Assembly (NCBI RefSeq): GCF_901472495.1
Contig: NZ_LR590469.1
Coordinates: forward strand, 2,232,001-2,296,000
DNA from: Yersinia enterocolitica subsp. enterocolitica
Lineage (GTDB): Bacteria; Pseudomonadota; Gammaproteobacteria; Enterobacterales; Enterobacteriaceae
Direction: 5' to 3'
Length of the DNA: 64,000 nucleotides
Positions 25,246 through 32,839 of the stretch are shown piece by piece. Position 1 is the first letter of the stretch. Every line of letters begins with the position of its first letter. The notes beneath the pieces were generated by a model, which did not search any database, was not told where the DNA came from, and was given only the letters and a program-made list of their open reading frames with translations. The position numbers and the translations under genes are program-made.

Positions 25246-26277
25246 ATGAAAACTACGTTTTTGTCTCTCTGCTTTCTGCTGTTTTTTCCGCTGACCGGTT
25301 ACAGTTGGCAAACAGCAGTGACCCATATTTCATTCCATGACCTCCAGCGCCATCGACAACTTGATAGCATCATTTACTACCCCACGGCTGATCAAGGGGA
25401 AACTCAATTGCTAAGTGATACTGCCGTTTTCCGGGGCATATCTGTTTTACCCAACGCCCCCCTTGCTGAAGGTAAATTCCCATTGGTGGTACTCAGTCAT
25501 GGCAGTGGCGGCAACAATACTAGCCTGGCGTGGTTGGCCGATAAGCTGGTGCAGCAAGGTATGGTGGTGGTCGCCGCCAATCATCCGGGCAGTACCACCG
25601 GAGATTCAATCCCAGCACAATCAGCCCAATTATGGTTACAAACTGAAGATATCTCTTTTATCATCAGTATGTTACTGTCAGACCCGCACTGGAAATCGGC
25701 CTTGGATGAGCAAGCCATCGGGGTGATAGGCCATTCAAAAGGGGGCTACAGTGCTATCGCGACATTAGGAGCTACACTTTCCCGCCCGCATTTTATTGCA
25801 AGCTGTCAGCAACAACCTGAGCAGCCTAATTGCCAGTTTTATACCCATGCAGGCGTGACGTTAGACCAGTTATCTGCTGAGAAATTTGAAGGAAATTATT
25901 CAGATAAACGCCTACGTTTTGCGATTGCGCTAGATCCGGGGATGGTTCCTTTTTACCAAAAAAGCAGCCTGCTTCACTTAAGTGCTCCACTACTACTGAT
26001 CAACGCTGACTATTTTATTTCACCGAATGAATCCCTGAATCTGGGCGGTGCAACATGGGTAAAACAACTGAATCAGCCAGGTATTACCGCTGTGACCTTA
26101 ACCAATAGTGGGCATTTTGATTTTCTACCGCTATGTAAACCGGCGGCGGGTGCTATTTTGGCAGAAGAAGGAGAGGCCTTTATTTGTGCAACACCGGCAG
26201 TTGAAAGAGAGAAATTACATCAGCAGACGGTTCAACAAATACTCATTTACCTTCAGCAACTGCATATTTTGCATTGA
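25246..26277 (+). CDS. Secreted alpha/beta hydrolase (dienelactone hydrolase-like)
   Basis: About 343 residues from the ATG at 25246, which follows AGGATGTT; an upstream in-frame start at 25144 would hide the signal peptide. Residues 1-19 (MKTTFLSLCFLLFFPLTGYS) form a secretion signal, so the enzyme is likely periplasmic. The oxyanion region is PLVVLSHGSGGNN near residues 79-91. The nucleophile elbow GHSKGG lies near 164-169, an acidic residue is in LLINADYF, and the catalytic His is in NSGHFDF. It resembles COG4188 hydrolases of unknown substrate. An AraC regulator is divergent from it. Confidence 0.83.
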   Translation: MKTTFLSLCFLLFFPLTGYSWQTAVTHISFHDLQRHRQLDSIIYYPTADQGETQLLSDTAVFRGISVLPNAPLAEGKFPLVVLSHGSGGNNTSLAWLADKLVQQGMVVVAANHPGSTTGDSIPAQSAQLWLQTEDISFIISMLLSDPHWKSALDEQAIGVIGHSKGGYSAIATLGATLSRPHFIASCQQQPEQPNCQFYTHAGVTLDQLSAEKFEGNYSDKRLRFAIALDPGMVPFYQKSSLLHLSAPLLLINADYFISPNESLNLGGATWVKQLNQPGITAVTLTNSGHFDFLPLCKPAAGAILAEEGEAFICATPAVEREKLHQQTVQQILIYLQQLHILH

Positions 26278-26279
26278 GA

Positions 26280-26378
26280 TTAGATAACAGAATCAGTGAG
26301 AAACAGCGCACAGGCAAGTAATACACCACACAGAGTCATCACACTGAAAATCAGTTCGAATAGATAGCGATTGATCAT
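26280..26378 (-). CDS. ydgU: Small membrane protein YdgU-like, downstream of asr
   Basis: A 32-codon ORF (MINRYLFELIFSVMTLCGVL LACALFLTDSVI) ending at TAA 26280-26282. It is almost entirely one hydrophobic helix after a short N-terminus with an Arg. It lies directly downstream of the asr terminator on the same strand. In E. coli the same place is held by ydgU, a short acid-induced membrane peptide co-transcribed with asr and beginning with a similar RY.FE pattern (from memory). The synteny and the shared pattern are the basis of the call. It is too short for most gene finders. Its stop lies 3 bp beyond the end of the convergent hydrolase gene. Confidence 0.68.
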   Translation of the reverse strand: MINRYLFELIFSVMTLCGVLLACALFLTDSVI

Positions 26379-26391
26379 GATGGTTAGCCTA

Positions 26392-26424
26392 TAAAAAAAG
26401 ACACCCGATATTAAACGGGTGTCT
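26392..26424 (-). terminator. Terminator or attenuator after asr
   Basis: Stem GACACCCG/CGGGTGTC at 26400-26423 with an eight-residue loop and a T-run on the minus strand. It separates asr from the ydgU-like ORF, so read-through would be needed for co-expression. Confidence 0.8.
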
Positions 26425-26472
26425 GGAATTGGCTAGACTGTGCGGGCCGATATCGCCCGCATTCCGGCGTTA

Positions 26473-26871
26473 TTATGCAGCTGGAGCTGTAGCTGATTTT
26501 TTAGCAGTTTTGTGGTGTTTTTTAGCTGCCTGTGCTTTTTGTGCTGGTGCTTTTTTCACGTGTTTTTTAGCAGCCTGAGCTTTTTGAACTGGGGCCTTTT
26601 TCACCGCTTTTTTAGCGGCCTGTGCTTTTTGAGCCGGTGCTTTTTTCACAGCTTTTTTAGCAGCTTGTGCTTTTTGTTCGGTAGTTTGTTTAGTCGCTTT
26701 GTGTTTTTTATGATGAGTTGCTTTAGCTGGTGCAGCTTTTTCTACAGCTGGAGCAGCAGTAGTGCTGGTTGCAGCTGGTGCTGCTGTAGCGGCCGCAGTT
26801 GTTTCGGCAGCGAAAGCAACAGAAGACAGACCCATGGTTGCAGCAACGATCAGCGCTAATACTTTTTTCAT
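26473..26871 (-). CDS. asr: Acid shock protein Asr
   Basis: A 132-residue exported basic protein induced by acid in enterobacteria. It has a signal peptide (MKKVLALIVAATMGLSSVAFA), then an Ala/Thr/Pro-rich segment, then a Lys/Ala-rich part from about residue 50. That part contains four near-identical units of KKAPxQKAQAAKK type, for example KKAVKKAPAQKAQAAKK. The mature protein is intrinsically disordered and highly positive, and is thought to protect envelope proteins at low pH. It fits the acid-survival theme of the window. The repeat count is likely to vary between strains. Confidence 0.9.
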   Translation of the reverse strand: MKKVLALIVAATMGLSSVAFAAETTAAATAAPAATSTTAAPAVEKAAPAKATHHKKHKATKQTTEQKAQAAKKAVKKAPAQKAQAAKKAVKKAPVQKAQAAKKHVKKAPAQKAQAAKKHHKTAKKSATAPAA

Positions 26872-27007
26872 TTTAAAATCCTCAGAGTTTGTTTCGCTAA
26901 GCCCCCGGTGGGGCCGTTGGAAGAATCATAGAGGAATGGATTTTTTCTTTCCGTGAGTGATTGGTTTCGCTGAGTAACCAAATGTACAAATCATGTTCTG
27001 ACTATTT

Positions 27008-27202
27008 ATACTTTAAATAATTCGAGTTGCAGGAAGGCGGAAAGCGAATAACAAATCGGTCGAGACCGATTTGAACAACATTCATGCTAGCCCGTAAGGT
27101 GAGTCTCAAGGATGAGGCTCATTAATCCCGATGAGTTGACGCCAGTTAATGATTCGGGTGTGAGAGAGCAGCCAACACACATGCAGCTTGAAGGATGACG
27201 AT
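27008..27202 (+). repeat. ERIC element with internal insertion
   Basis: The left end reads CGAGTTGCAGGAAGGCGGAAAG and the right end TTCGGGTGTGAGAGAGCAGCC AACACACATGCAGCTTGAAGGATGACG, matching the ERIC consensus arms. Between them lies about 70 bp that is not part of the standard ERIC, containing the inverted repeat AAATCGGTC/GACCGATTT. Insertion-carrying ERICs of this kind are described in yersiniae. The element sits between asr and the divergent elaB-like gene, within a 416-bp spacer that otherwise shows no gene. Confidence 0.82.
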
Positions 27203-27287
27203 TACCTATTCGGATTACTCCTGAAGCTGATTGCCCCTTGCTGTGATGGTCTACGCTTAATGTTCATCAAGCAAAACGGAGAGTCAA

Positions 27288-27596
27288 ATGTTCAATAAAT
27301 CAGAAAAAGTAGAAAGAGATCTCGATCAGGACGTGACCCTTCTGGCGGATACTCTCGACGATGTCTTGCGCTCATCTGGCGACAAAACAAAAGAAGAGCT
27401 GGCCAAGGTGCGCCACAATGCTGAAGGTGTATTACGTGATGCACGAGCGCGTTTTAGCGGCTCGACCAGCTTGAAACAGCATGCACGTGATGTTGCCGGT
27501 AATGCCGATAATTATGTGCATGATAAACCTTGGCAAGGTGTCGGTATTGGTGCCGCCATAGGCTTGGTACTGGGTGTGCTGCTGGCTCGCCGCTGA
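27288..27596 (+). CDS. DUF883 family membrane-anchored protein (ElaB/YqjD type)
   Basis: A 102-residue tail-anchored protein. The N-terminal 80 residues are helical and charged (DQDVTLLADTLDDVLRSSGDK, then ARARFSGSTSLKQHARDV). The C-terminus is one glycine-rich membrane helix, GVGIGAAIGLVLGVLLARR, ending in Arg-Arg as in the family. E. coli ElaB and YqjD bind ribosomes and localise them to the membrane in stationary phase. I cannot say which paralogue this is. Monocistronic, with a strong ribosome site (GGAGAG) before the ATG. Confidence 0.88.
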   Translation: MFNKSEKVERDLDQDVTLLADTLDDVLRSSGDKTKEELAKVRHNAEGVLRDARARFSGSTSLKQHARDVAGNADNYVHDKPWQGVGIGAAIGLVLGVLLARR

Positions 27597-27743
27597 TATC
27601 TGTTCGCAGGCCGATAAACTGACAGCTCCCTCATTGCTGTGTCTGCTGTAGTTTTTGCTGTTTGCTTATCGGTGGCCCGAGTGATATTCACTGCGGGCCA
27701 TGTTTTTATAACGCCAATCGATGTTTATCAACCTCAATAATTT

Positions 27744-29198
27744 TCATTTTAACGCTTCCGCTAAAATTACCTTTGCCAGCTTTGCCACCTGTTTATCGGC
27801 CTCGGCTTCAGAAATAAAATTGGTAAACCCCATCAGTAGTGCATTATCCACTCGGCTATTTTTTTCTAATGCCCAATCTGATACCGCCTCAATCGCCAGC
27901 CCCTGGCGTTGTGCCCGCGCAGCAACAATGCTGTCAGAAAAACGCTTATCCAACCGCGCCAATAATTGAATGCCACCCGCCTGCTGTTCAACCTCAACAA
28001 CTCCCGCCAGTTGGCGCATAAGGCTGGCGGCCAATATTTCACGGCGCTCAGCATATAAATGGCGCATACGTTTAAGATGGCGATAAAAGTGCCCCTGACC
28101 AATAAACTCCGCCACACTGGCCTGTATCAGTGGCGGACTGGCACAGCTACGCAGTTGGCAACGGTGGTTAAAAACAGCCACTTGCTCAGGCGGTACCACC
28201 AGATAAGCCAGCCGCAGTGCCGGAAACATCACTTTACTGAAAGTCCCGGCATACAGCACTCGCCCATGTCTATCCAGGCTCTTTAACGGGGGAAGCGGCC
28301 GCCCCTGATAGCGAAACTCGCTATCGTAATCATCTTCAATAATCCATGACTGCTGTTGCTCAGCCCACTCCAGCAGTGCAATGCGCCGCGCTAAGCTGAG
28401 TGCCACCCCCAATGGGCTTTGATGCGCTGGCGTGATAATAGCAAAGCGAGCATTGGGGCAATCATGGATAGCAGCCGTCACATCCATACCATCGCTGTCC
28501 ACATTGACCGGATGCGAAATAAGCCCAGCCTCACGGATCAATTGCTGAGTGGCAGGATATCCGGGGTTCTCCAGCCAACCGCTATCTCCCGGCTTCAATA
28601 CCGTATTAACCACTAGATCCAGTACCGACTGATAACCCGAGCAAATAAATACCTGCTCAGGTTGGCAGCTGAAACCACGAGATAACTGCAAATAATGGGC
28701 AATTGCCTCACGTAACGCCGGTAATCCGGCGGCGGGAGGATGCCCGAGTGAGGTGATGGTCAGATTATGCACCTGTTTGGTGATGAGTCGCCCCCATTGC
28801 GCGCGCGGAAAAGCATCCAACGCGGGTAGCCCCAGTTGGAAGGGGCGTGCCATCATACGATCAGCCGAGAGAGAATGATTAATCACTACGGGTTGTTCGT
28901 CTGGTTCTACAATTTTCAATGGTGATAGAGGCGCATCGAGTAATTGAGCGGAGACATAAGTCCCCCCCTGACCGCGGCTTTGCAAGAAACCTTCAGCAAT
29001 CAGTTGGGCATAGGCATTTTCCACCGTTCCCCGCGCCACACCCACTTCGCTGGCCAGCACTCTCACCGAAGGCAAGCGCGTGTCCGGTAGCAAAGTGCCC
29101 TGCACAATTGCATCTTTAATACGCTGATAAATCTGGCGATATACCGGTTCGGTATGTTGGCGATCCAGCTTAAACAAATGTGAAAATGCTTTCATCAT
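27744..29198 (-). CDS. MocR-subfamily GntR regulator with aminotransferase domain
   Basis: A 484-residue regulator of the MocR/PdxR type. An N-terminal GntR winged helix occupies residues 15-80 (PVYRQIYQRIKDAIVQGTLL...RVLASEVGVARGTVENAYAQL). It is fused to a fold-type-I PLP aminotransferase-like domain from about 110. The PLP site is recognisable: WIIEDDYDSEFRY with the ring-contacting Asp, and YAGTFSKVMFPALRLAYL with the Schiff-base Lys. Such proteins sense PLP or amino compounds. It is divergent from an AhpD-like gene with two direct repeats in the spacer, so it probably controls that gene and itself (inference). Confidence 0.88.
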   Translation of the reverse strand: MMKAFSHLFKLDRQHTEPVYRQIYQRIKDAIVQGTLLPDTRLPSVRVLASEVGVARGTVENAYAQLIAEGFLQSRGQGGTYVSAQLLDAPLSPLKIVEPDEQPVVINHSLSADRMMARPFQLGLPALDAFPRAQWGRLITKQVHNLTITSLGHPPAAGLPALREAIAHYLQLSRGFSCQPEQVFICSGYQSVLDLVVNTVLKPGDSGWLENPGYPATQQLIREAGLISHPVNVDSDGMDVTAAIHDCPNARFAIITPAHQSPLGVALSLARRIALLEWAEQQQSWIIEDDYDSEFRYQGRPLPPLKSLDRHGRVLYAGTFSKVMFPALRLAYLVVPPEQVAVFNHRCQLRSCASPPLIQASVAEFIGQGHFYRHLKRMRHLYAERREILAASLMRQLAGVVEVEQQAGGIQLLARLDKRFSDSIVAARAQRQGLAIEAVSDWALEKNSRVDNALLMGFTNFISEAEADKQVAKLAKVILAEALK

Positions 29199-29227
29199 GG
29201 CCCACTAAAATAAGTCATTTATGGCCC
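29197..29227. promoter_or_regulatory. Direct repeat in MocR/AhpD divergent promoter
   Basis: ATGGCCC occurs at 29197-29203 and again at 29221-29227, 24 bp apart, in the short divergent region. MocR regulators commonly bind direct repeats about two helical turns apart, so this is a candidate operator. Its first copy overlaps the regulator's own start codon. Confidence 0.4.
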
Positions 29228-29293
29228 TATAGTATAGGTCATGGTGTTGCTAGAGTAGCCTTCATTGAAGAGCCAACATCACAGGTACCTATC

Positions 29294-29725
29294 ATGGTTG
29301 AACAACGTCTGTATTTTTCTAAACTCTCGCCAGCCACCTACGAAGCACTGGTCAGCGCCTCTATGTCACTCGATAAAAGTTCGTTGCCAAAAATGCTGAT
29401 AGAATTGATTTTTATGCGGGTATCACAGATCAACGGCTGTGCTTTTTGCCTGGATATGCACGGCAAATTCTTGCGCAACCATGGTTTTGATAACGCTAAA
29501 ATGGATGTCATCGCGGGCTGGAAACTCAGTAATCTCTTTAGTGAAGCCGAACGTGCGGCACTAGATTGGGCGGAAGCGGTAACTCACATAACTACCAGCG
29601 GCACCCCTGACAGCACCTTTAATGCTTTGAAAGCGCATTTTACTGATACTCAGATTTCTGATTTAACTTTCGCTATCAGCATCATGAATGCATTTAATCG
29701 ATTAGCCGTTAGTCTGCGTCAGTAA
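29294..29725 (+). CDS. AhpD-like / carboxymuconolactone decarboxylase family protein
   Basis: A 143-residue all-helical protein starting at ATG 29294 (MVEQRLYFSKLSPATYEALV). The earlier in-frame start at 29180 lies inside the divergent regulator and is unlikely. The diagnostic redox motif is NGCAFCLDMHGKFLR near residues 49-63, a CXXC-X2-4-H arrangement as in AhpD-type peroxidase partners. Such proteins usually act in peroxide or alkyl peroxide defence, but the substrate cannot be told. Divergent from the MocR-type regulator. Confidence 0.85.
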   Translation: MVEQRLYFSKLSPATYEALVSASMSLDKSSLPKMLIELIFMRVSQINGCAFCLDMHGKFLRNHGFDNAKMDVIAGWKLSNLFSEAERAALDWAEAVTHITTSGTPDSTFNALKAHFTDTQISDLTFAISIMNAFNRLAVSLRQ

Positions 29726-29845
29726 GAATATCCTTCATCACCACCTGCCAATCGAAATATTTTTACCCAGCCAATTATTTATAGAATCTGTCGCCAGCCC
29801 CGTGCTGGCGGCCTTGCCTCTGAATTGTGCATAATTCACAACAAA

Positions 29846-29892
29846 CAACTACATATGGTGTGGTTGAATTAAATAAACACTAGATATAGTAT
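29846..29892 (+). promoter_or_regulatory. Paired NrdR boxes upstream of nrdH
   Basis: Two 16-bp sites, CAACTACATATGGTGT at 29846-29861 and ACACTAGATATAGTAT at 29877-29892, match the NrdR consensus ACACWATATATWGTGT at 12 and 14 of 16 positions. They are 31 bp apart, three helical turns, the classical spacing for cooperative NrdR binding. They lie about 120-160 bp upstream of nrdH. Confidence 0.8.
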
Positions 29893-30007
29893 CTAATCCA
29901 TCACCAGCGAGAATGAAATCGTGGCTGATAATCAGGGGCAGGTCGTCGAGAGACACTAACAATCTGCTCAATACGCCTTTCCTCAAGATAAAAGGTAAAT
30001 GCGAATC

Positions 30008-30244
30008 ATGAGCATTATTATTTACAGTAAACCCGATTGTGTCCAGTGCAATGCAACCTATCGCGCTTTCGATAAACAAGGGATCACTTATCAGGTTATT
30101 GATTTAACTGAAGACTCACAGGCCTTAAACCACGTTAAATCTCTTGGTTATCAGCAGGTTCCGGTGATTATCGCCGGTGATGATCATTGGTCTGGCTTCC
30201 GCCCAGACAAAATAAGCGCATTGGCTCAGGCAGTCAGTGCCTGA
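30008..30244 (+). CDS. nrdH: Glutaredoxin-like protein NrdH
   Basis: A 78-residue thioredoxin-fold electron donor for class Ib ribonucleotide reductase. The redox motif is SKPDCVQCNATYRAF with Cys-Val-Gln-Cys at residues 11-14. The family segment WSGFRPDKI, which interacts with the reductase, is near the C-terminus. I start at 30008 (MSIIIYSKPDC) by alignment with E. coli; an ATG at 29999 adding MRI is also possible and has the better spaced AAAGG. First gene of the nrdHIEF operon behind two NrdR boxes. Confidence 0.93.
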   Translation: MSIIIYSKPDCVQCNATYRAFDKQGITYQVIDLTEDSQALNHVKSLGYQQVPVIIAGDDHWSGFRPDKISALAQAVSA

Positions 30245-30257
30245 TGAGGGCCAAAAA

Positions 30258-30662
30258 ATGAATCCGTTGGTGTATTTCTCTAGTTCTTCGGAGAACACCC
30301 ACCGTTTTGTCGGGAAGCTGGAGCTACCGGCAATACGTATTCCTATTGCAGGGGCGCGGGAAAAGTTACGGATGGAGCAGCCCTATATTTTGTTGGTACC
30401 CAGTTATGGTGGAGGCAGCCCGGTCGGCGCGGTGCCAATTCAGGTGATTAGATTTCTCAATGATCGCCATAACCGTTCATTAATTCGCGGTGTGATTGCT
30501 GCGGGTAACACTAATTTTGGCGACGCCTATTGCCTGGCGGGGAAAATTATTTCCCAAAAATGTCAGGTTCCGTATCTGTATCGCTTTGAACTACTGGGTA
30601 CAGCAGAAGATGTGGCAAACGTGCGCAAGGGGGTAACTGAATTTTGGCAACGACAGAACTGA
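30258..30662 (+). CDS. nrdI: Flavodoxin-like protein NrdI
   Basis: A 134-residue flavodoxin-like protein that supplies superoxide for assembling the manganese tyrosyl radical of NrdF. Starts at ATG 30258 (MNPLVYFSSSSENTHRFV), where the SSSSENTHRF segment binds FMN phosphate. PSYGGGSPVGAVP near residues 49-61 and GNTNFGDAYCLAG near 83-95 line the flavin. It lies 13 bp after nrdH and overlaps nrdE by 19 bp. Confidence 0.94.
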   Translation: MNPLVYFSSSSENTHRFVGKLELPAIRIPIAGAREKLRMEQPYILLVPSYGGGSPVGAVPIQVIRFLNDRHNRSLIRGVIAAGNTNFGDAYCLAGKIISQKCQVPYLYRFELLGTAEDVANVRKGVTEFWQRQN

Positions 30663-32794
30663 GAATCACCGATTCATCCAGCAGTGAACTTGACTACCAC
30701 TCACTGAATGCGATGTTGAACCTCTATGATGCCGATGGGCGTATCCAGTTTGATAAAGACCGTCTGGCTGCAAGGCTATATTTCTTACAACACGTGAATC
30801 AAAACACGGTGTTCTTCCATAATTTACAGGAAAAACTCGATTATCTGGTGGAAGAGGGATACTACGAAAAAGAAGTGCTGGAAAAGTATGACTTCAGCTT
30901 TATCAAGAGCTTATTCCAACAAGCCTATGGCAAAAAGTTTCGCTTCCCGACCTTCCTTGGCGCGTTTAAGTACTACACCAGCTATACCCTGAAAACCTTT
31001 GATGGTAAACGCTATCTGGAGCGCTATGAAGACCGTGTTTGTATGGTTGCCCTGACATTAGCTGCGGGTAATCAGCAAGTTGCGCGAGATTTAGTCGAAG
31101 AGATCATCACTGGCCGTTTCCAACCCGCCACGCCAACCTTCCTCAATTGCGGCAAGAAACAGCGCGGTGAGCTAGTCTCCTGCTTCCTGCTGCGCATTGA
31201 AGACAATATGGAGTCCATTGGTCGTTCCATTAACTCGGCACTGCAATTATCTAAACGTGGCGGCGGTGTCGCTTTCCTGCTGACTAATATCCGCGAAGTA
31301 GGCGCGCCGATTAAACGCATTGAAAATCAGTCATCTGGCGTCATCCCTATCATGAAAATGTTGGAAGATGCTTTTTCATATGCCAATCAACTGGGCGCTC
31401 GCCAAGGGGCTGGGGCGGTCTATCTCCATGCCCATCATCCGGATATTTTGCGTTTTCTCGACACCAAACGCGAAAATGCCGATGAAAAAATACGGATTAA
31501 ATCCCTGTCACTGGGGGTGGTTATCCCCGATATTACTTTTGAGTTGGCGAAGAATAATGAAGACATGTACCTGTTTTCGCCTTATGACGTAGAACAGGTT
31601 TACGGCGTTCCTCTGTCGGAAATCAGTGTCAGTGAAAAATACCGCGAGATGGTCGATAATAAGCGCATCCGTAAAAGCAAAATTAAAGCGCGCGAGTTTT
31701 TCCAGATACTGGCAGAGATCCAATTTGAGTCCGGTTATCCCTATATGATGTTTGAGGATACCGTGAATCGGGCTAACCCGATCAAAGGCCGGATTAATAT
31801 GAGTAACCTGTGCTCGGAAATTTTGCAGGTTAATTCACCCACTGAATACAACGACGATCTCAGCTATCGCCATATTGGGAAGGATATCTCCTGTAATCTC
31901 GGTTCGCTGAATATCGCCCACATCATGGATTCACCAGACTTTGGTAAATCGATTGAAACCGCCATTCGCGGGCTGACTGCCGTGTCCGATATGAGCAACA
32001 TCCGCTCAGTGCCGTCAATTGAAAAAGGTAATCAGGAATCCCATGCCATTGGCCTCGGGCAGATGAATCTGCACGGCTACCTGGCACGGGAACGTATCTT
32101 CTATGGCTCAGAAGAAGCGCTGGATTTCACCAATATCTATTTCTATACCGTGGCATATCACGCCATCCGCGCCTCTAACCAGCTGGCGATAGAACGCGGC
32201 AGTCACTTTAAAGGTTTCGACCAATCGACTTATGCTTCGGGTCACTATTTCACCAAATATATTGAGCAAAGCTGGCAACCTAAAACAGCTAAAGTTAGTG
32301 CGCTATTTGCCCAAGCGGGTATTTCCGTTCCGGATCAACAAGATTGGGCCGCACTGCGCCAGTCCGTGATGGAGCACGGGATTTATAATCAGAACTTACA
32401 AGCGGTGCCTCCGACGGGATCTATTTCATATATCAATCACTCGACCTCCAGCATCCACCCGATTGTCTCTCCAATCGAGATCCGCAAAGAAGGCAAGATT
32501 GGCCGGGTGTATTATCCAGCGCCTTATATGACCAACGATAATCTTGAATATTATCAGGATGCTTATCAAATCGGGCCGGAGAAAATCATCGATACCTATG
32601 CCGAAGCGACCCAGCATGTCGATCAGGGGCTGTCACTGACGCTGTTTTTCCGCGATACCGCCACTACCCGCGATATTAATAAAGCGCAGATATATGCCTG
32701 GAAGAAAGGGATTAAAACCATTTATTACATCCGGCTGCGCCAGATGGCGCTTGAGGGCACGGAAGTTGAGGGTTGTGTTTCCTGCTCACTGTAA
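30644..32794 (+). CDS. nrdE: Class Ib ribonucleotide reductase alpha subunit NrdE
   Basis: Catalytic subunit, 716 residues, reducing ribonucleoside diphosphates. The start is a TTG at 30644 (MATTELRITDSS), overlapping nrdI, which reproduces the E. coli MATT start. Key residues are visible: the redox Cys in RGELVSCFLL near residue 178, the Cys in NMSNLCSEILQV near 388 and ISCNLGSLN near 415. The radical-transfer Tyr pair should be in the C-terminal third, and the C-terminus has the regenerating CXXC pair in EGCVSCSL. No N-terminal ATP cone is present, as expected for class Ib. The non-ATG start is notable. Confidence 0.95.
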   Translation: MATTELRITDSSSSELDYHSLNAMLNLYDADGRIQFDKDRLAARLYFLQHVNQNTVFFHNLQEKLDYLVEEGYYEKEVLEKYDFSFIKSLFQQAYGKKFRFPTFLGAFKYYTSYTLKTFDGKRYLERYEDRVCMVALTLAAGNQQVARDLVEEIITGRFQPATPTFLNCGKKQRGELVSCFLLRIEDNMESIGRSINSALQLSKRGGGVAFLLTNIREVGAPIKRIENQSSGVIPIMKMLEDAFSYANQLGARQGAGAVYLHAHHPDILRFLDTKRENADEKIRIKSLSLGVVIPDITFELAKNNEDMYLFSPYDVEQVYGVPLSEISVSEKYREMVDNKRIRKSKIKAREFFQILAEIQFESGYPYMMFEDTVNRANPIKGRINMSNLCSEILQVNSPTEYNDDLSYRHIGKDISCNLGSLNIAHIMDSPDFGKSIETAIRGLTAVSDMSNIRSVPSIEKGNQESHAIGLGQMNLHGYLARERIFYGSEEALDFTNIYFYTVAYHAIRASNQLAIERGSHFKGFDQSTYASGHYFTKYIEQSWQPKTAKVSALFAQAGISVPDQQDWAALRQSVMEHGIYNQNLQAVPPTGSISYINHSTSSIHPIVSPIEIRKEGKIGRVYYPAPYMTNDNLEYYQDAYQIGPEKIIDTYAEATQHVDQGLSLTLFFRDTATTRDINKAQIYAWKKGIKTIYYIRLRQMALEGTEVEGCVSCSL

Positions 32795-32839
32795 TACGCA
32801 TCACTGAATAAACAGAATCGGGTTAATAAGGAATTGTCT

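Noticed and set aside
26512..26859. 115-codon Cys/Phe/Ser-rich ORF
   Set aside because: Antisense shadow of the repetitive asr gene; its composition is just the complement of Lys/Ala codons.
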